Shown piece after piece: positions 41,945 to 50,497 of a stretch of 64,000 nucleotides of DNA. The notes under the pieces were generated by a model. That model was not told the DNA's origin, searched no databases, and worked only from the letters and a program-made list of their open reading frames with translations. The translations under genes were made by a program, and so were the position numbers. This stretch comes from CANLDA01 sp964021645 (GTDB taxonomy: Bacteria; Pseudomonadota; Alphaproteobacteria; Rhodobacterales; Rhodobacteraceae): contig CAXIAD010000002.1 of assembly GCA_964021645.1 (NCBI GenBank), positions 38,400 through 102,399 of the forward strand. The letters are read 5' to 3'. Numbering within the stretch: position 1 is the first letter of the stretch; each line of letters begins with the position of its first letter.

Positions 41945-43366
41945 ATGAGCCATTACGATCTGATTGTCATCGGCTCCGGGCCGGCAGGACGCGCCGCCGC
42001 TATTCAGGCGGGCAAACTTAAACGCCGTGTGCTGGTGATTGATCGCAAAGATCGTCTTGGCGGCGTGTCGGTTCATACCGGCACGATCCCGTCAAAGACC
42101 CTGCGTGAAACGGTGCTGAACCTTTCTGGGTGGCGCGAGCGCAGCTTTTATGGGCGATCGTACCGCGTAAAAGATGAAATTCGCGCCGACGACCTAAAAG
42201 CGCGTCTTCACATGACACTTGACCACGAAGTTGACGTGCTGGAGCACCAGTTCAACCGTAATCACGTCGAAACGCTGATGGGGATGGCAAGGTTTACGGG
42301 GCCAAACGATATTGAGGTCGCAACCGATGCAGGCGAAGTCTCCAAGCTGACCGCAGACAAGTTTTTGATCGCAACCGGAACCAAAACCTATCGTCCAGAG
42401 ACCGTGCCGTTTAACGGTTCCACAATCATCGACAGTGATGAATTCCTGGAAATGGGATGCATTCCACGATCTTTGGTGGTGGTCGGCGCAGGGGTCATTG
42501 GTGTTGAATATGCGACCATGTTTGCAACACTTGATGTACGTGTCACATTGATTGAGCCGCGCGACAGTTTTCTGGACTTTGTCGATCGTACATTGATTCA
42601 GGAATTCACGCATCAAATTCGCGAAAACGGCGTGGATTTGCGCCTTGGATCAGCGATCCAGCAGATCGAAGACGCCAAAGGCCATGTCGAGATCACATTG
42701 GAAAATGGCCGCCATATTCGTGCAGAACTATTGTTGTTTGCCGCCGGGCGCATGGGGGCAACCGAAAAACTAGATCTCAGTGCGGCGGGTCTGGAAACCG
42801 ACCATCGGGGCCGGTTAAGTGTTGATCGCAAAAGCTATCAAACCTCTGTCCCACATATTTATGCTGCTGGGGATGTTATTGGCCATCCTTCACTGGCCTC
42901 TACTTCGTTGCAGCAGGGGCGCGTCGCGGCATGTCACGCGTTAGAAACCCCAACACTAGAAGAAAGCCCGTGGTTCCCATATGGCATTTACTCTGTGCCA
43001 GAGATGTCCACGTGCGGCATGTCCGAGGAGGAGTTACAAGAGCGTGAGATCCCCTATGAGGTAGGTGTCGCCCGTTTCCGCGAGACCTCTCGAGGGCATA
43101 TCATGGGGTTGGAGCACGGCATGTTAAAAATGCTGTTTAGCCTGAAAACCCGCCGCGTTCTGGGAGTGCAAATCGTCGGAGAAGGCGCAACCGAGCTGAT
43201 CCATATTGGCCAAGCGGTGATGAACCTAAAGGGCACAGTGGACTATTTCGTGCAGAACACCTTTAACTATCCTACGCTGGCCGAGGCCTATAAAATCGCG
43301 GGGCTTGATGCGTTCAATCGCATGCCGATCCCCAAGGAATATAAGGCACCGCGCAAACCAGAATAG
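41945..43366 (+). CDS. sthA: Soluble pyridine nucleotide transhydrogenase (SthA-like)
   Basis: A 473-residue flavoprotein disulfide-reductase homologue. The FAD-binding GSGPAGRAAAIQAGKL is followed by GGVSVHTGTIPSKTLRE, where the redox cysteine pair of lipoamide dehydrogenase is absent, the mark of SthA. The NAD(P) site is VVVGAGVIGVEYATMFA, and the C-terminal dimerisation domain ends normally. It balances NADH and NADPH pools. It is translationally close to fghA, which may reflect a need to recycle NADH from formaldehyde oxidation. Confidence 0.9.
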   Translation: MSHYDLIVIGSGPAGRAAAIQAGKLKRRVLVIDRKDRLGGVSVHTGTIPSKTLRETVLNLSGWRERSFYGRSYRVKDEIRADDLKARLHMTLDHEVDVLEHQFNRNHVETLMGMARFTGPNDIEVATDAGEVSKLTADKFLIATGTKTYRPETVPFNGSTIIDSDEFLEMGCIPRSLVVVGAGVIGVEYATMFATLDVRVTLIEPRDSFLDFVDRTLIQEFTHQIRENGVDLRLGSAIQQIEDAKGHVEITLENGRHIRAELLLFAAGRMGATEKLDLSAAGLETDHRGRLSVDRKSYQTSVPHIYAAGDVIGHPSLASTSLQQGRVAACHALETPTLEESPWFPYGIYSVPEMSTCGMSEEELQEREIPYEVGVARFRETSRGHIMGLEHGMLKMLFSLKTRRVLGVQIVGEGATELIHIGQAVMNLKGTVDYFVQNTFNYPTLAEAYKIAGLDAFNRMPIPKEYKAPRKPE

Positions 43367-43423
43367 ATGGAGCGAAATAGTGATCACTCAACATGCCCGC
43401 CCGATCAATCACAGTAACGCAGC

Positions 43424-43876
43424 ATGATCTACGTTGATGCCGACGCCTGTCCTGTCAAAGATGAGGTTGAACGCGTTGCGACGCGACACGCCGTAAAAGT
43501 CTTTGTTGTTTCCAACGGTGGATTGCGCCCGTCACGGAATCCTTTGGTTGAAACTGTGATCGTGCCTGATGGGCCAGATGTTGCAGATATGTGGATCGCA
43601 GAGCGCGCCGTGGCGGGGGATATTGTCATTACCGGCGACATCCCTTTGGCCGCTAAATGTGTGGAAAATCAGGCCATTGTGCTAAAACACAACGGCGAGC
43701 CATTGACGGCGCGCAATATTGGCAACGTCTTGGCGACACGTGATTTGATGACTGATCTACGTGCTGCAGACCCGTTTCGTCAGGGCGGTGGCAAGGGATT
43801 TACCAAGGCAGATCGCTCGCGGTTTTTGAACGCATTGGAAACGGCAGTTCGTCAGGCGAAATTAGCGGGAAAGTAA
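43424..43876 (+). CDS. UPF0178/YaiI-family protein
   Basis: A 150-residue protein of the YaiI/YqxD family (DUF188). It has the PIN-like acidic start MIYVDADACPVKDEV, the central DIVITGDIPLAAKC and the C-terminal FRQGGGKGFTKADRSRF. The family is widespread and has no confirmed activity; the acidic residues suggest a nuclease-like fold. It is followed by a HAD gene on the same strand after 40 bp. Confidence 0.9.
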   Translation: MIYVDADACPVKDEVERVATRHAVKVFVVSNGGLRPSRNPLVETVIVPDGPDVADMWIAERAVAGDIVITGDIPLAAKCVENQAIVLKHNGEPLTARNIGNVLATRDLMTDLRAADPFRQGGGKGFTKADRSRFLNALETAVRQAKLAGK

Positions 43877-43916
43877 TACGTGGGCCCAGTAACTGCGCCC
43901 CTTTCGGAGAGACGTA

Positions 43917-44537
43917 ATGGCCATAAAGGCAGTCGTGTTCGACATCGGAAATGTCCTTATTGAATGGCAACCCGAGCGGTTTTACGACCGCGTGATTGGC
44001 ATCGAAAAACGTCAGGACATGTTCGCCGACCTTGATTTACATGGCATGAATGACATCATTGATCGCGGCGGGCATTTCAAAGACACCATCTATGACTTTG
44101 CTGCTGCCAATGCGAAATGGGCAGCTGAAATCAGGATGTGGCACGACAATTGGATCGAGTTGGCAAGCCCCGCAATTGATCATTCTGTCCGGCTACTACG
44201 TGCGCTAAAAGCCAACGGTGTTTTGGTGTTTGCATTGACCAACTTTGGCATTCAAAACTTTCCTTACGCGCAGGAACGCTATCCCTTTCTGGGAGAATTT
44301 GATCGTCGCTATATCTCTGGGCACATGAAAGTCATCAAACCAGATACCGCGATCTATGAGATGGTCGAGTCGGATTGTGGCTTGCTCCCAGAGCAGCTTT
44401 TGTTCACCGACGACAGGATTGATAACATCAACGCCGCAGCGGATCGCGGTTGGAATACCCATCTATTTGAAGGGCCGCAAGCTTGGGCAGATAGGTTGGT
44501 TTCTGAGGGGCAATTGACGCGAAAGGACGCGATATGA
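43917..44537 (+). CDS. HAD-family hydrolase
   Basis: A 206-residue HAD phosphatase-like enzyme. Motif I is VVFDIGNVLIEW, where the second Asp of DxD is replaced by Asn (DIGN), as in many HAD-IA members. Motif II is in FALTNFG, Lys is in MKVIKPDTAIYE and motif IV is FTDDRIDNINAA. The substrate is unknown. It overlaps the next gene by 4 bp, so the products may act in the same pathway. Confidence 0.85.
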   Translation: MAIKAVVFDIGNVLIEWQPERFYDRVIGIEKRQDMFADLDLHGMNDIIDRGGHFKDTIYDFAAANAKWAAEIRMWHDNWIELASPAIDHSVRLLRALKANGVLVFALTNFGIQNFPYAQERYPFLGEFDRRYISGHMKVIKPDTAIYEMVESDCGLLPEQLLFTDDRIDNINAAADRGWNTHLFEGPQAWADRLVSEGQLTRKDAI

Positions 44538-45448
44538 CGACGGTAATCTCCTTTGAAGAGGGCGAAAAAAACCTTGACTGGATTGGGCTTACGGATTTCA
44601 TCGCCAAGGGGCATGACCTGCCCAAAGCTGAGATATCTGACAGTTTTCTGTACCGCGGAAAAGACACACTACTGCAACGCCAAGCGTGGATTGATGGCAT
44701 GGGCATTGGTGTGAAATCCGCGACCATTTTCCCGGACAACCCCGCGCGTCAGGAGCCGATGATACACGGTGCCGTTACGCTGTTTAGTGACACAAACGGC
44801 GCGTTAGAGGCGCTGCTTGATTTTCATCTCGTGACCAAATGGAAAACTGCCGGTGATTCATTGCTGGGCGCGTTGCGGCTGGCGCGCCCTGACAGCCGGA
44901 AAATCCTGATCATCGGGGCCGGAACCGTTGGGCGGAATTTACGTCGTGCCTATGGGGCTGGGTTCCCGGATGCCGAATTCACAATTTGGAACCGCACCCC
45001 AGCAGGTGCCGAGAAGATGGCCGCCGAATTCCCCGGTATGAAGGTCGCGACCAACCTTGAGGCAGCCGTGGGTGACGCTGACATCATCACCAGCGCCACC
45101 ATGACAACCGAGCCACACCTGAAGGGCGATTGGTTGCAGCCCGGGCAGCACGTGGATTTGATCGGTGCCTATCGCCCTGACATGCGCGAGACAGATGACG
45201 TCGCCATGCAGCGCGCGCGGGTGTTTGTGGACAGTTTAGCCACTACTATCAACCATATAGGCGAATTGATCGCCCCTTTGAAAAGCGGCGCGATTCAGCA
45301 ATCTGACATCATCGCGGATTACTATTCACCGGGCAAATTCAACCGTACATCCGATGACGAAATCACGCTATTCAAGAACGGCGGCGGCGCGCATCTCGAC
45401 CTAATGACAAGCAAATTCATCCTTGAACGGTGGTCGGCTGCACAGTGA
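44534..45448 (+). CDS. Ornithine cyclodeaminase/mu-crystallin family protein
   Basis: A 304-residue NAD-dependent enzyme. The Rossmann motif is ILIIGAGTVGRNLRRAYG near residue 117. FHLVTKWKTAGDSLLGALRLARPDS is the family segment with the catalytic Lys/Asp region, and GVKSATIFPDNPA is near the substrate. Members act as ornithine cyclodeaminases, imine reductases or amino-acid dehydrogenases; which applies here is open. It overlaps both neighbours. Confidence 0.85.
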   Translation: MTTVISFEEGEKNLDWIGLTDFIAKGHDLPKAEISDSFLYRGKDTLLQRQAWIDGMGIGVKSATIFPDNPARQEPMIHGAVTLFSDTNGALEALLDFHLVTKWKTAGDSLLGALRLARPDSRKILIIGAGTVGRNLRRAYGAGFPDAEFTIWNRTPAGAEKMAAEFPGMKVATNLEAAVGDADIITSATMTTEPHLKGDWLQPGQHVDLIGAYRPDMRETDDVAMQRARVFVDSLATTINHIGELIAPLKSGAIQQSDIIADYYSPGKFNRTSDDEITLFKNGGGAHLDLMTSKFILERWSAAQ

Positions 45449-46365
45449 TTATTGCGTTTGCCCTAGTTACTCTCGGGATTGCCATCGGGATCAGCCCTTA
45501 TGTGAGTGAGTGGCTGAAAACCCCTGTTCGTGCCCGCCAAGAGGACAACCATGGCGGGGAGCTTGCCAAACTGCCGTTGGGCAATACCTTTTACCGATGG
45601 GCCGGACCTGAGGAAGGGCGCAAAGTTGTCTGCGTGCACGGGCTGACAACGCCTAGTTCCGTATATGATGGGCTGATCGACAGGCTCGCTGAAAACGGGT
45701 TTCGGGTGCTTAGCTATGATCTGTATGGGCGCGGATATTCCGATCGCCCGCACGGGTTACAAACCCCTGAGTTTTTCAGCAATCAATTGAATGATTTGCT
45801 GTGTAATCAAGGGATTACCGAGAAGATCATCATTATTGGAAACTCGCTTGGGTCGGCAATCTCTGCTGATTTCACGGCACGCTATCCTGATCGGATCGCC
45901 AAGTTGGTTTTGCTGGTTCCGGCTGGAATGGGGCACAAAGCGGGGGCGGTTGCACCGTTTTGGCACAGGGTTCCTGGCCTTGGGCGGTGGACGATGCAAA
46001 TGGCCTATCCGCGCCTATTGAAACAAGGAATTGCAGCAGAGCGGCATTTGCCGGCTACGGTGGCAAACATATATGATCGTCAAATTGCCGAGCTATCGTA
46101 TCGCGGTTTTCTACGGTCAGTTTTCTCAAGCATACGGGGCACATTGGGCGGCACGCTTGTAAATCAGCATCAAAGCATCGCGCAGTCTGCCATCCCAACC
46201 ATTGCCATTTGGGGCGAAGACGACTCTGTTATCCCGCTGAATTGCAAAGATAAATTGTCGCAGTGGAATCCAGGCGCTACGCAGATTGTCCTGAAAAATG
46301 CGGGCCATGGCCTTGTTTATACCCACACAGATACGCTGATCGAAAAACTGCTATCGCGACTTTAG
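45430..46365 (+). CDS. Membrane-anchored alpha/beta hydrolase
   Basis: A 311-residue hydrolase starting with GTG and overlapping the preceding gene by 19 bp. The first 20 residues form an uncleaved membrane anchor (CTVIIAFALVTLGIAIG). The oxyanion motif is VHGLTTPSS, the nucleophile elbow IGNSLGSAIS with Ser, the acid lies in IWGEDDSVIP and the His in NAGHGLVY. A GTG at 45445 is another start. It ends 4 bp into a convergent MFS gene. Confidence 0.83.
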   Translation: MVGCTVIIAFALVTLGIAIGISPYVSEWLKTPVRARQEDNHGGELAKLPLGNTFYRWAGPEEGRKVVCVHGLTTPSSVYDGLIDRLAENGFRVLSYDLYGRGYSDRPHGLQTPEFFSNQLNDLLCNQGITEKIIIIGNSLGSAISADFTARYPDRIAKLVLLVPAGMGHKAGAVAPFWHRVPGLGRWTMQMAYPRLLKQGIAAERHLPATVANIYDRQIAELSYRGFLRSVFSSIRGTLGGTLVNQHQSIAQSAIPTIAIWGEDDSVIPLNCKDKLSQWNPGATQIVLKNAGHGLVYTHTDTLIEKLLSRL

Positions 46366-47597
46366 GCCGGGGCGGCTAGCGGTCTCTCACGGATTGGCAG
46401 GTGCACAATGGCGCTAAATGCGCCTACGCCGACACCGATCCACCAAACCGTGGTATAGCTGCCGTATTGATCATACATCATGCCGCCCAACCAAACGCCC
46501 AGAAAACTGCCTAGTTGGTGACTAAAGAAAACAATGCCATACAACGTGCCCATATAACGCAGCCCGTAGATATGCGCGACCAAGCCGGAGGTTAGAGGCA
46601 CCGTTGCCAACCACAGTGAACCCATTGATATTGAAAAGATAATCACACTGGTCGGGGTGATGGGCATAAGAATAAACACCGCCGCAATCAGGGTGCGGCC
46701 CGTGTAAATGAGGGCCAGTAGGTTTTTCTTGGAGTAACGTTTTCCGAGATATCCGGCGATCAAGGTACCAACAATATTGGCCGCCCCGATCAGGGAAATC
46801 GCCACGGCCCCTAGGCGGGAGGTTGTTGAAATGCCCATAGACGCCAACGCACCAGATGGATCAATCGCGCCGCACATCTCTGTGACAAAGGCGGGAAAAT
46901 GCGCCGTCATAAAGGAAAGCTGGTAACCACAAGAGAAAAAACCTAGAAATATCAATGTGTAAGACGGATCTTTGAAAGCGCGCTTTAGAATGGTGCCCAT
47001 GCTTTCTTCGATCTCGATCTTGGTTGCAGGCGGGGCTTTCATCAATGGCAGGGACAAAAGTGTTGCTAAAATCATGCCCGCAAACACAAGGAAAGTTGTC
47101 TGCCAGGTCATAAAGCCAAGCATGTATTCCGCCATCGGTGCGCCAAACACTTGACCGGCACTGCCAGCAGCGGCGGCAATTGCCAGCGACATCGACCTGT
47201 TTTCATCAGAACTGGCACGCCCGACGACGGCCAATATGACCCCGAATCCTGTGCCTGCGATCCCAAATCCTACAAATATTTCAAAGACTTGGTGTGCTTC
47301 TGGTGTGATCGCAAAAGAGGAAAGAACAAGCCCCGCAGCGTAGGTAATAGCGCCGATAATAATGGCTTTGCGATCGCCAATTTTTTCCGCGATTGCGCCA
47401 AAAATCGGTTGGCCAAACCCCCATGCGAGATTTTGAATCGCGATGGCCAGCGAAAATTCGGAGCGCAACCACCCAAATTCAGCAGCAATTGGGATTTGAA
47501 ACACGCCAAAACTTGCGCGAATAGTAAATGATATCAACATGATACCACAACCCACAAGCAGAACTGGGGTGATAAGGGGACTGCGGGCGGGCATCAA
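46362..47597 (-). CDS. MFS transporter
   Basis: A 411-residue inner-membrane carrier with about 12 hydrophobic segments. It resembles OFA/MCT-type anion or carboxylate transporters, with QNLAWGFGQPIFGAIAEKIGDRKA as the loop 2-3 motif and VVGRASSDENRSMSLAIAAAAGSAG in the fourth-to-fifth segment region. It is divergent from zapE. Two perfect palindromes lie about 93 bp and 124 bp upstream of its ATG, suggesting ligand-controlled expression. Confidence 0.85.
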   Translation of the reverse strand: MMPARSPLITPVLLVGCGIMLISFTIRASFGVFQIPIAAEFGWLRSEFSLAIAIQNLAWGFGQPIFGAIAEKIGDRKAIIIGAITYAAGLVLSSFAITPEAHQVFEIFVGFGIAGTGFGVILAVVGRASSDENRSMSLAIAAAAGSAGQVFGAPMAEYMLGFMTWQTTFLVFAGMILATLLSLPLMKAPPATKIEIEESMGTILKRAFKDPSYTLIFLGFFSCGYQLSFMTAHFPAFVTEMCGAIDPSGALASMGISTTSRLGAVAISLIGAANIVGTLIAGYLGKRYSKKNLLALIYTGRTLIAAVFILMPITPTSVIIFSISMGSLWLATVPLTSGLVAHIYGLRYMGTLYGIVFFSHQLGSFLGVWLGGMMYDQYGSYTTVWWIGVGVGAFSAIVHLPIRERPLAAPA

Positions 47598-47689
47598 GAA
47601 CTCCTGTCATGAGGGGCAATAATGCGCGAGCATGGGGGACGGGGTCAATTCAGCTTTTGTCGAAGTGACTTAACGTTTTGGAATACATA

Positions 47690-47703
47690 GTTTTGTACAA
47701 AAC
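47690..47703. promoter_or_regulatory. Perfect palindrome GTTTTGTACAAAAC, copy 1
   Basis: A fully symmetrical 14-mer between the divergent MFS and zapE genes. A further half-site CGTACAAAA begins at its end (47703) and another, CGTTTTG, lies at 47674. It looks like a repressor operator. The cognate regulator gene is not adjacent. Confidence 0.65.
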
Positions 47704-47720
47704 GTACAAAATACCCCCCC

Positions 47721-47734
47721 GTTTTGTACAAAAC
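47721..47734. promoter_or_regulatory. Perfect palindrome GTTTTGTACAAAAC, copy 2
   Basis: Identical to copy 1 and 31 bp from it (three helical turns), with a run of seven C between. The equal spacing and identity support cooperative binding of one regulator. Confidence 0.65.
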
Positions 47735-47839
47735 TCGCGACGGAATTTAGCTGCCTGCCGACGGGTTTGCGCGGGCATAATGTCACCTTTTGGCGTGCCG
47801 CCCGCTTCCATGATCGGGGATGGCGCGGTATGCAGTGCT

Positions 47840-48898
47840 ATGGAAACGATCGCAGACATATACGCCGCCCATATCGCCGCGGGCACGCTGACATTTGACC
47901 CGGCCCAAGAGGCCGTGATGGGGGAGTTTGACCGCCTTCGCGACGGATTGATGGCTGCGCCCGTAAAAACCAGCTGGTTCCGCAAAGCCACGCCGCAACC
48001 TGTAAAGGGATTGTATCTGTGGGGGGGCGTCGGACGCGGAAAATCCATGTTGATGGATATGTTCGTGGAGGCGGTGCCCGTCCCCGCGCGCCGGGTACAT
48101 TTTCATGCTTTTATGCAGGAAATTCACGCGGGCATGCACATCGCGCGCCAAGAGGGTGTGGAGGATGCTCTCGCTCCGGTTGCCGCTAAGGTCGCCGAAG
48201 ATGTGCGACTGTTGGCCTTTGATGAAATGCAAATCAATGACATCACAGATGCGATGATCGTCGGGCGGTTGTTTGAGCACCTGTTTGCTGCGGGCGTCAC
48301 GGTGGTGACAACCAGTAATCGGGTGCCGGATGATCTGTATAAAAACGGATTGAACCGGGCACTGTTCTTACCATTTATTGACATTTTAAAGGAACAAATG
48401 GTCGTCTGGGAAATGGTTAGCCCTACGGATTATCGCCAAGATCGCTTGTCGGGGCAGCAGGTATATTTTGTCCAAGCTGGCACCGAGGCGCGCGGTCATA
48501 TTCAGGCGATCTGGGATGATCTGAGCGGCGGGAAGGCTGAGGTGTTGAGTGTGAAGGTCAACGGGCGCGAGGTGGAAATCCCCGCCTTTCGCAACGGGGT
48601 TGGGCGCGCGACGTTTTTTGATCTGTGCGGTAAAATGCTTGGCCCCGGAGATTATCTGGCGATTGCGGATGCGCTAAAGGTGTTGGTGTTGGAAAACATC
48701 CCGCGTTTAAGCCGTAATAATTTCAATGAGGCAAAACGGTTCGTCACGTTGATTGATGCGCTTTATGAGGCCAAGGTGCGGTTGATCTGCTCGGCGGCGG
48801 CGGAGCCTGAGATGTTGTATGTCGAAGGCGAAGGCACGTTTGAGTTTGAGCGCACCGCCAGCCGATTGCGCGAAATGCAGGGCGCTGATTGGGGGTAG
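47840..48898 (+). CDS. zapE: ZapE/AFG1-family ATPase
   Basis: A 352-residue AAA-type ATPase of the AFG1 family, linked to Z-ring stability in cell division. The Walker A motif is WGGVGRGKSMLMD, Walker B is LLAFDEMQI, and VVTTSNRVPDDLYKNGLNR is the sensor region. The ATG at 47840 (METIADIYAAH) fits the family; the frame is open 54 codons further upstream, across the palindromes, without homologous sequence. It is transcribed divergently from the MFS gene. Confidence 0.88.
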   Translation: METIADIYAAHIAAGTLTFDPAQEAVMGEFDRLRDGLMAAPVKTSWFRKATPQPVKGLYLWGGVGRGKSMLMDMFVEAVPVPARRVHFHAFMQEIHAGMHIARQEGVEDALAPVAAKVAEDVRLLAFDEMQINDITDAMIVGRLFEHLFAAGVTVVTTSNRVPDDLYKNGLNRALFLPFIDILKEQMVVWEMVSPTDYRQDRLSGQQVYFVQAGTEARGHIQAIWDDLSGGKAEVLSVKVNGREVEIPAFRNGVGRATFFDLCGKMLGPGDYLAIADALKVLVLENIPRLSRNNFNEAKRFVTLIDALYEAKVRLICSAAAEPEMLYVEGEGTFEFERTASRLREMQGADWG

Positions 48899-48989
48899 GT
48901 GCCCGCCTGCCCTACTAAATTTGCATGTTGATACAGGGGTATTTTTCGGCCACGGTTTCATTGTCCTGAAACAAGAATGGTGAACGCCC

Positions 48990-50216
48990 GTGTCCAGACA
49001 ATATAGTTTCCCGGAGGGCCATTGGAATTGGCCGGTACAGCTAACACATCATCACGCGGTGCGGGCTGGAAATTTGATTTTCACGGGTGGTCAGGTGGAT
49101 CTGGACGCGCAAGGCACAGTGCGCAACATCGGTGATTTGGAGCAGCAATGCCGCAACTCGATGTCATATATGGCGGATTTGTTTGACGATCTGGGGGTGG
49201 ATTTTTCTGATCTGGTGCGACTGGTAGTCTATTATGTTGGCGATGCACAGGATGAGGCGCAGTTGCTGGACCTATTGGCCGAGATCATTGGGACAGATGC
49301 GCGCCCCGTCGTCAATCTGATCAATATGCCAGAGCTATGTTACCCGGATATGTTGACAGAAATTGAGGGCGTAGCCATGCGCGCGCCCGATGGCAGCAAA
49401 ATCCCAAAGCAGTGTTTCCATCTGGATGATATGCCGTATCTGCCGCAGGCGTTTTCGCATGTGCTGAGGTCGCAGGATATGGTTTTCACCAGTGATATGT
49501 CGGCCTATTCGTCACAAAAGGACGTGGCGGATAAGGGTGATATCGTCGCGCAAACCAAGATCATGATGGATAGGCTGCGCCGTGCGTTATTGGCGGCGGA
49601 TGCTGGCATGGACGACGTGGTGAAGGTGAATACCTTTTATCTGGGAAATGGGACGGCACAAGATTGGGAAGTGTCGGCAGGTCTGCGCGCCACCTATTTT
49701 GACGAGCCGGGACCGGCGGCCACGGGGATTCCGGTGGTGGCATTTGCACACCAAGGGCTGATGGCGAAGATTTCAGCGACGGCAATCGGGGCGCACAGTG
49801 CGGGTGATCAGGTTGAGAAAAAGCGCTGTGTTTGGCCGGATGGGCATTGGAATTGGTCGACAAAGCTGCCCTATAAACACGGCAATATCTGCAACAATGT
49901 GATCCATATTGGCGGTCAGGTCGCGCTTGATCCGGGCGCAAATGTTATCCACCCCGATGACATGGTGGCACAAACCAAGATTGCGATGGAGAATTTAGCT
50001 CGAATTCTGGCAGAGTTTGGTGCGACGCTGGATAATGTGGTTAAGATCACGACCTTTTATCAGGGAAATGCCTCTGCTGAGGCGTTGCACGAAAACCTGC
50101 TTATTCGGTCGAACTCATACAGGGCACCCGGCCCTGCAACGACGGGCGTGCCTGTGCCCGCGCTGGTTTATGAACGCATGGTCATCGAAATCGAAGCAAT
50201 TGCGGTGCTTGATTAG
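48990..50216 (+). CDS. Protein with three Rid (YjgF/RidA) domains
   Basis: A 408-residue protein made of three consecutive Rid domains, about residues 15-130, 150-270 and 290-408. Domain 1 and domain 3 share a preceding GHWNW segment and a GG-QV-LD strand. Domain 1 keeps an Arg (Arg105, DARPVVNL) at the position used by RidA to bind carboxylates, while domains 2 and 3 have ATG-P sequences there. Single-domain RidA hydrolyses reactive enamines; these lineages are less defined. GTG 48990 is used as start. It is followed by a strong intrinsic terminator. Confidence 0.88.
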   Translation: MSRQYSFPEGHWNWPVQLTHHHAVRAGNLIFTGGQVDLDAQGTVRNIGDLEQQCRNSMSYMADLFDDLGVDFSDLVRLVVYYVGDAQDEAQLLDLLAEIIGTDARPVVNLINMPELCYPDMLTEIEGVAMRAPDGSKIPKQCFHLDDMPYLPQAFSHVLRSQDMVFTSDMSAYSSQKDVADKGDIVAQTKIMMDRLRRALLAADAGMDDVVKVNTFYLGNGTAQDWEVSAGLRATYFDEPGPAATGIPVVAFAHQGLMAKISATAIGAHSAGDQVEKKRCVWPDGHWNWSTKLPYKHGNICNNVIHIGGQVALDPGANVIHPDDMVAQTKIAMENLARILAEFGATLDNVVKITTFYQGNASAEALHENLLIRSNSYRAPGPATTGVPVPALVYERMVIEIEAIAVLD

Positions 50217-50267
50217 CGTGAAAATCGGCTGGGCTGAATATTGGGAAAATCAGGGGTGAAATTTATT

Positions 50268-50296
50268 CGGGGGGCGCCGTAGCTCCCCCCGTTTTT
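50268..50296 (+). terminator. Rho-independent terminator after the Rid gene
   Basis: CGGGGGG (50268-50274) pairs with CCCCCCG (50285-50291), directly followed by TTTTT (50292-50296). It is 52 bp after the stop codon and is the clearest intrinsic terminator in the window. Confidence 0.9.
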
Positions 50297-50379
50297 ACTG
50301 CCCGTTTTTGTCTGTATGCGGAATAGGAGCGCTGCTCGGCCCACCCTATCCTACTGCCATCATTCGTGAATTTGAGTTG

Positions 50380-50401
50380 ATGTGACTATACGCAGTCACA
50401 T
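50380..50401. repeat. Hairpin ATGTGACT...AGTCACAT
   Basis: Perfect 8-bp arms (50380-50387 and 50394-50401) with a 6-base loop. It lies between the Rid terminator and the convergent folC stop, next to the cluster of CGAATC motifs. Confidence 0.6.
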
Positions 50402-50402
50402 G

Positions 50403-50469
50403 CGAATCAGTCAATATGAGATGATTCGTTTATTGCGAATCGGGGGGCACTGATTCGGAGAAGCGAATC
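50403..50469. repeat. Cluster of five alternating CGAATC/GATTCG motifs
   Basis: CGAATC at 50403, 50436 and 50464 alternates with GATTCG at 50423 and 50452. Neighbouring copies can pair with each other in several ways. The density in 67 bp is well above chance. No gene overlaps; folC ends at 50498. Confidence 0.6.
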
Positions 50470-50497
50470 GTTTCAATCACTTAGATATGAAGAAAAA

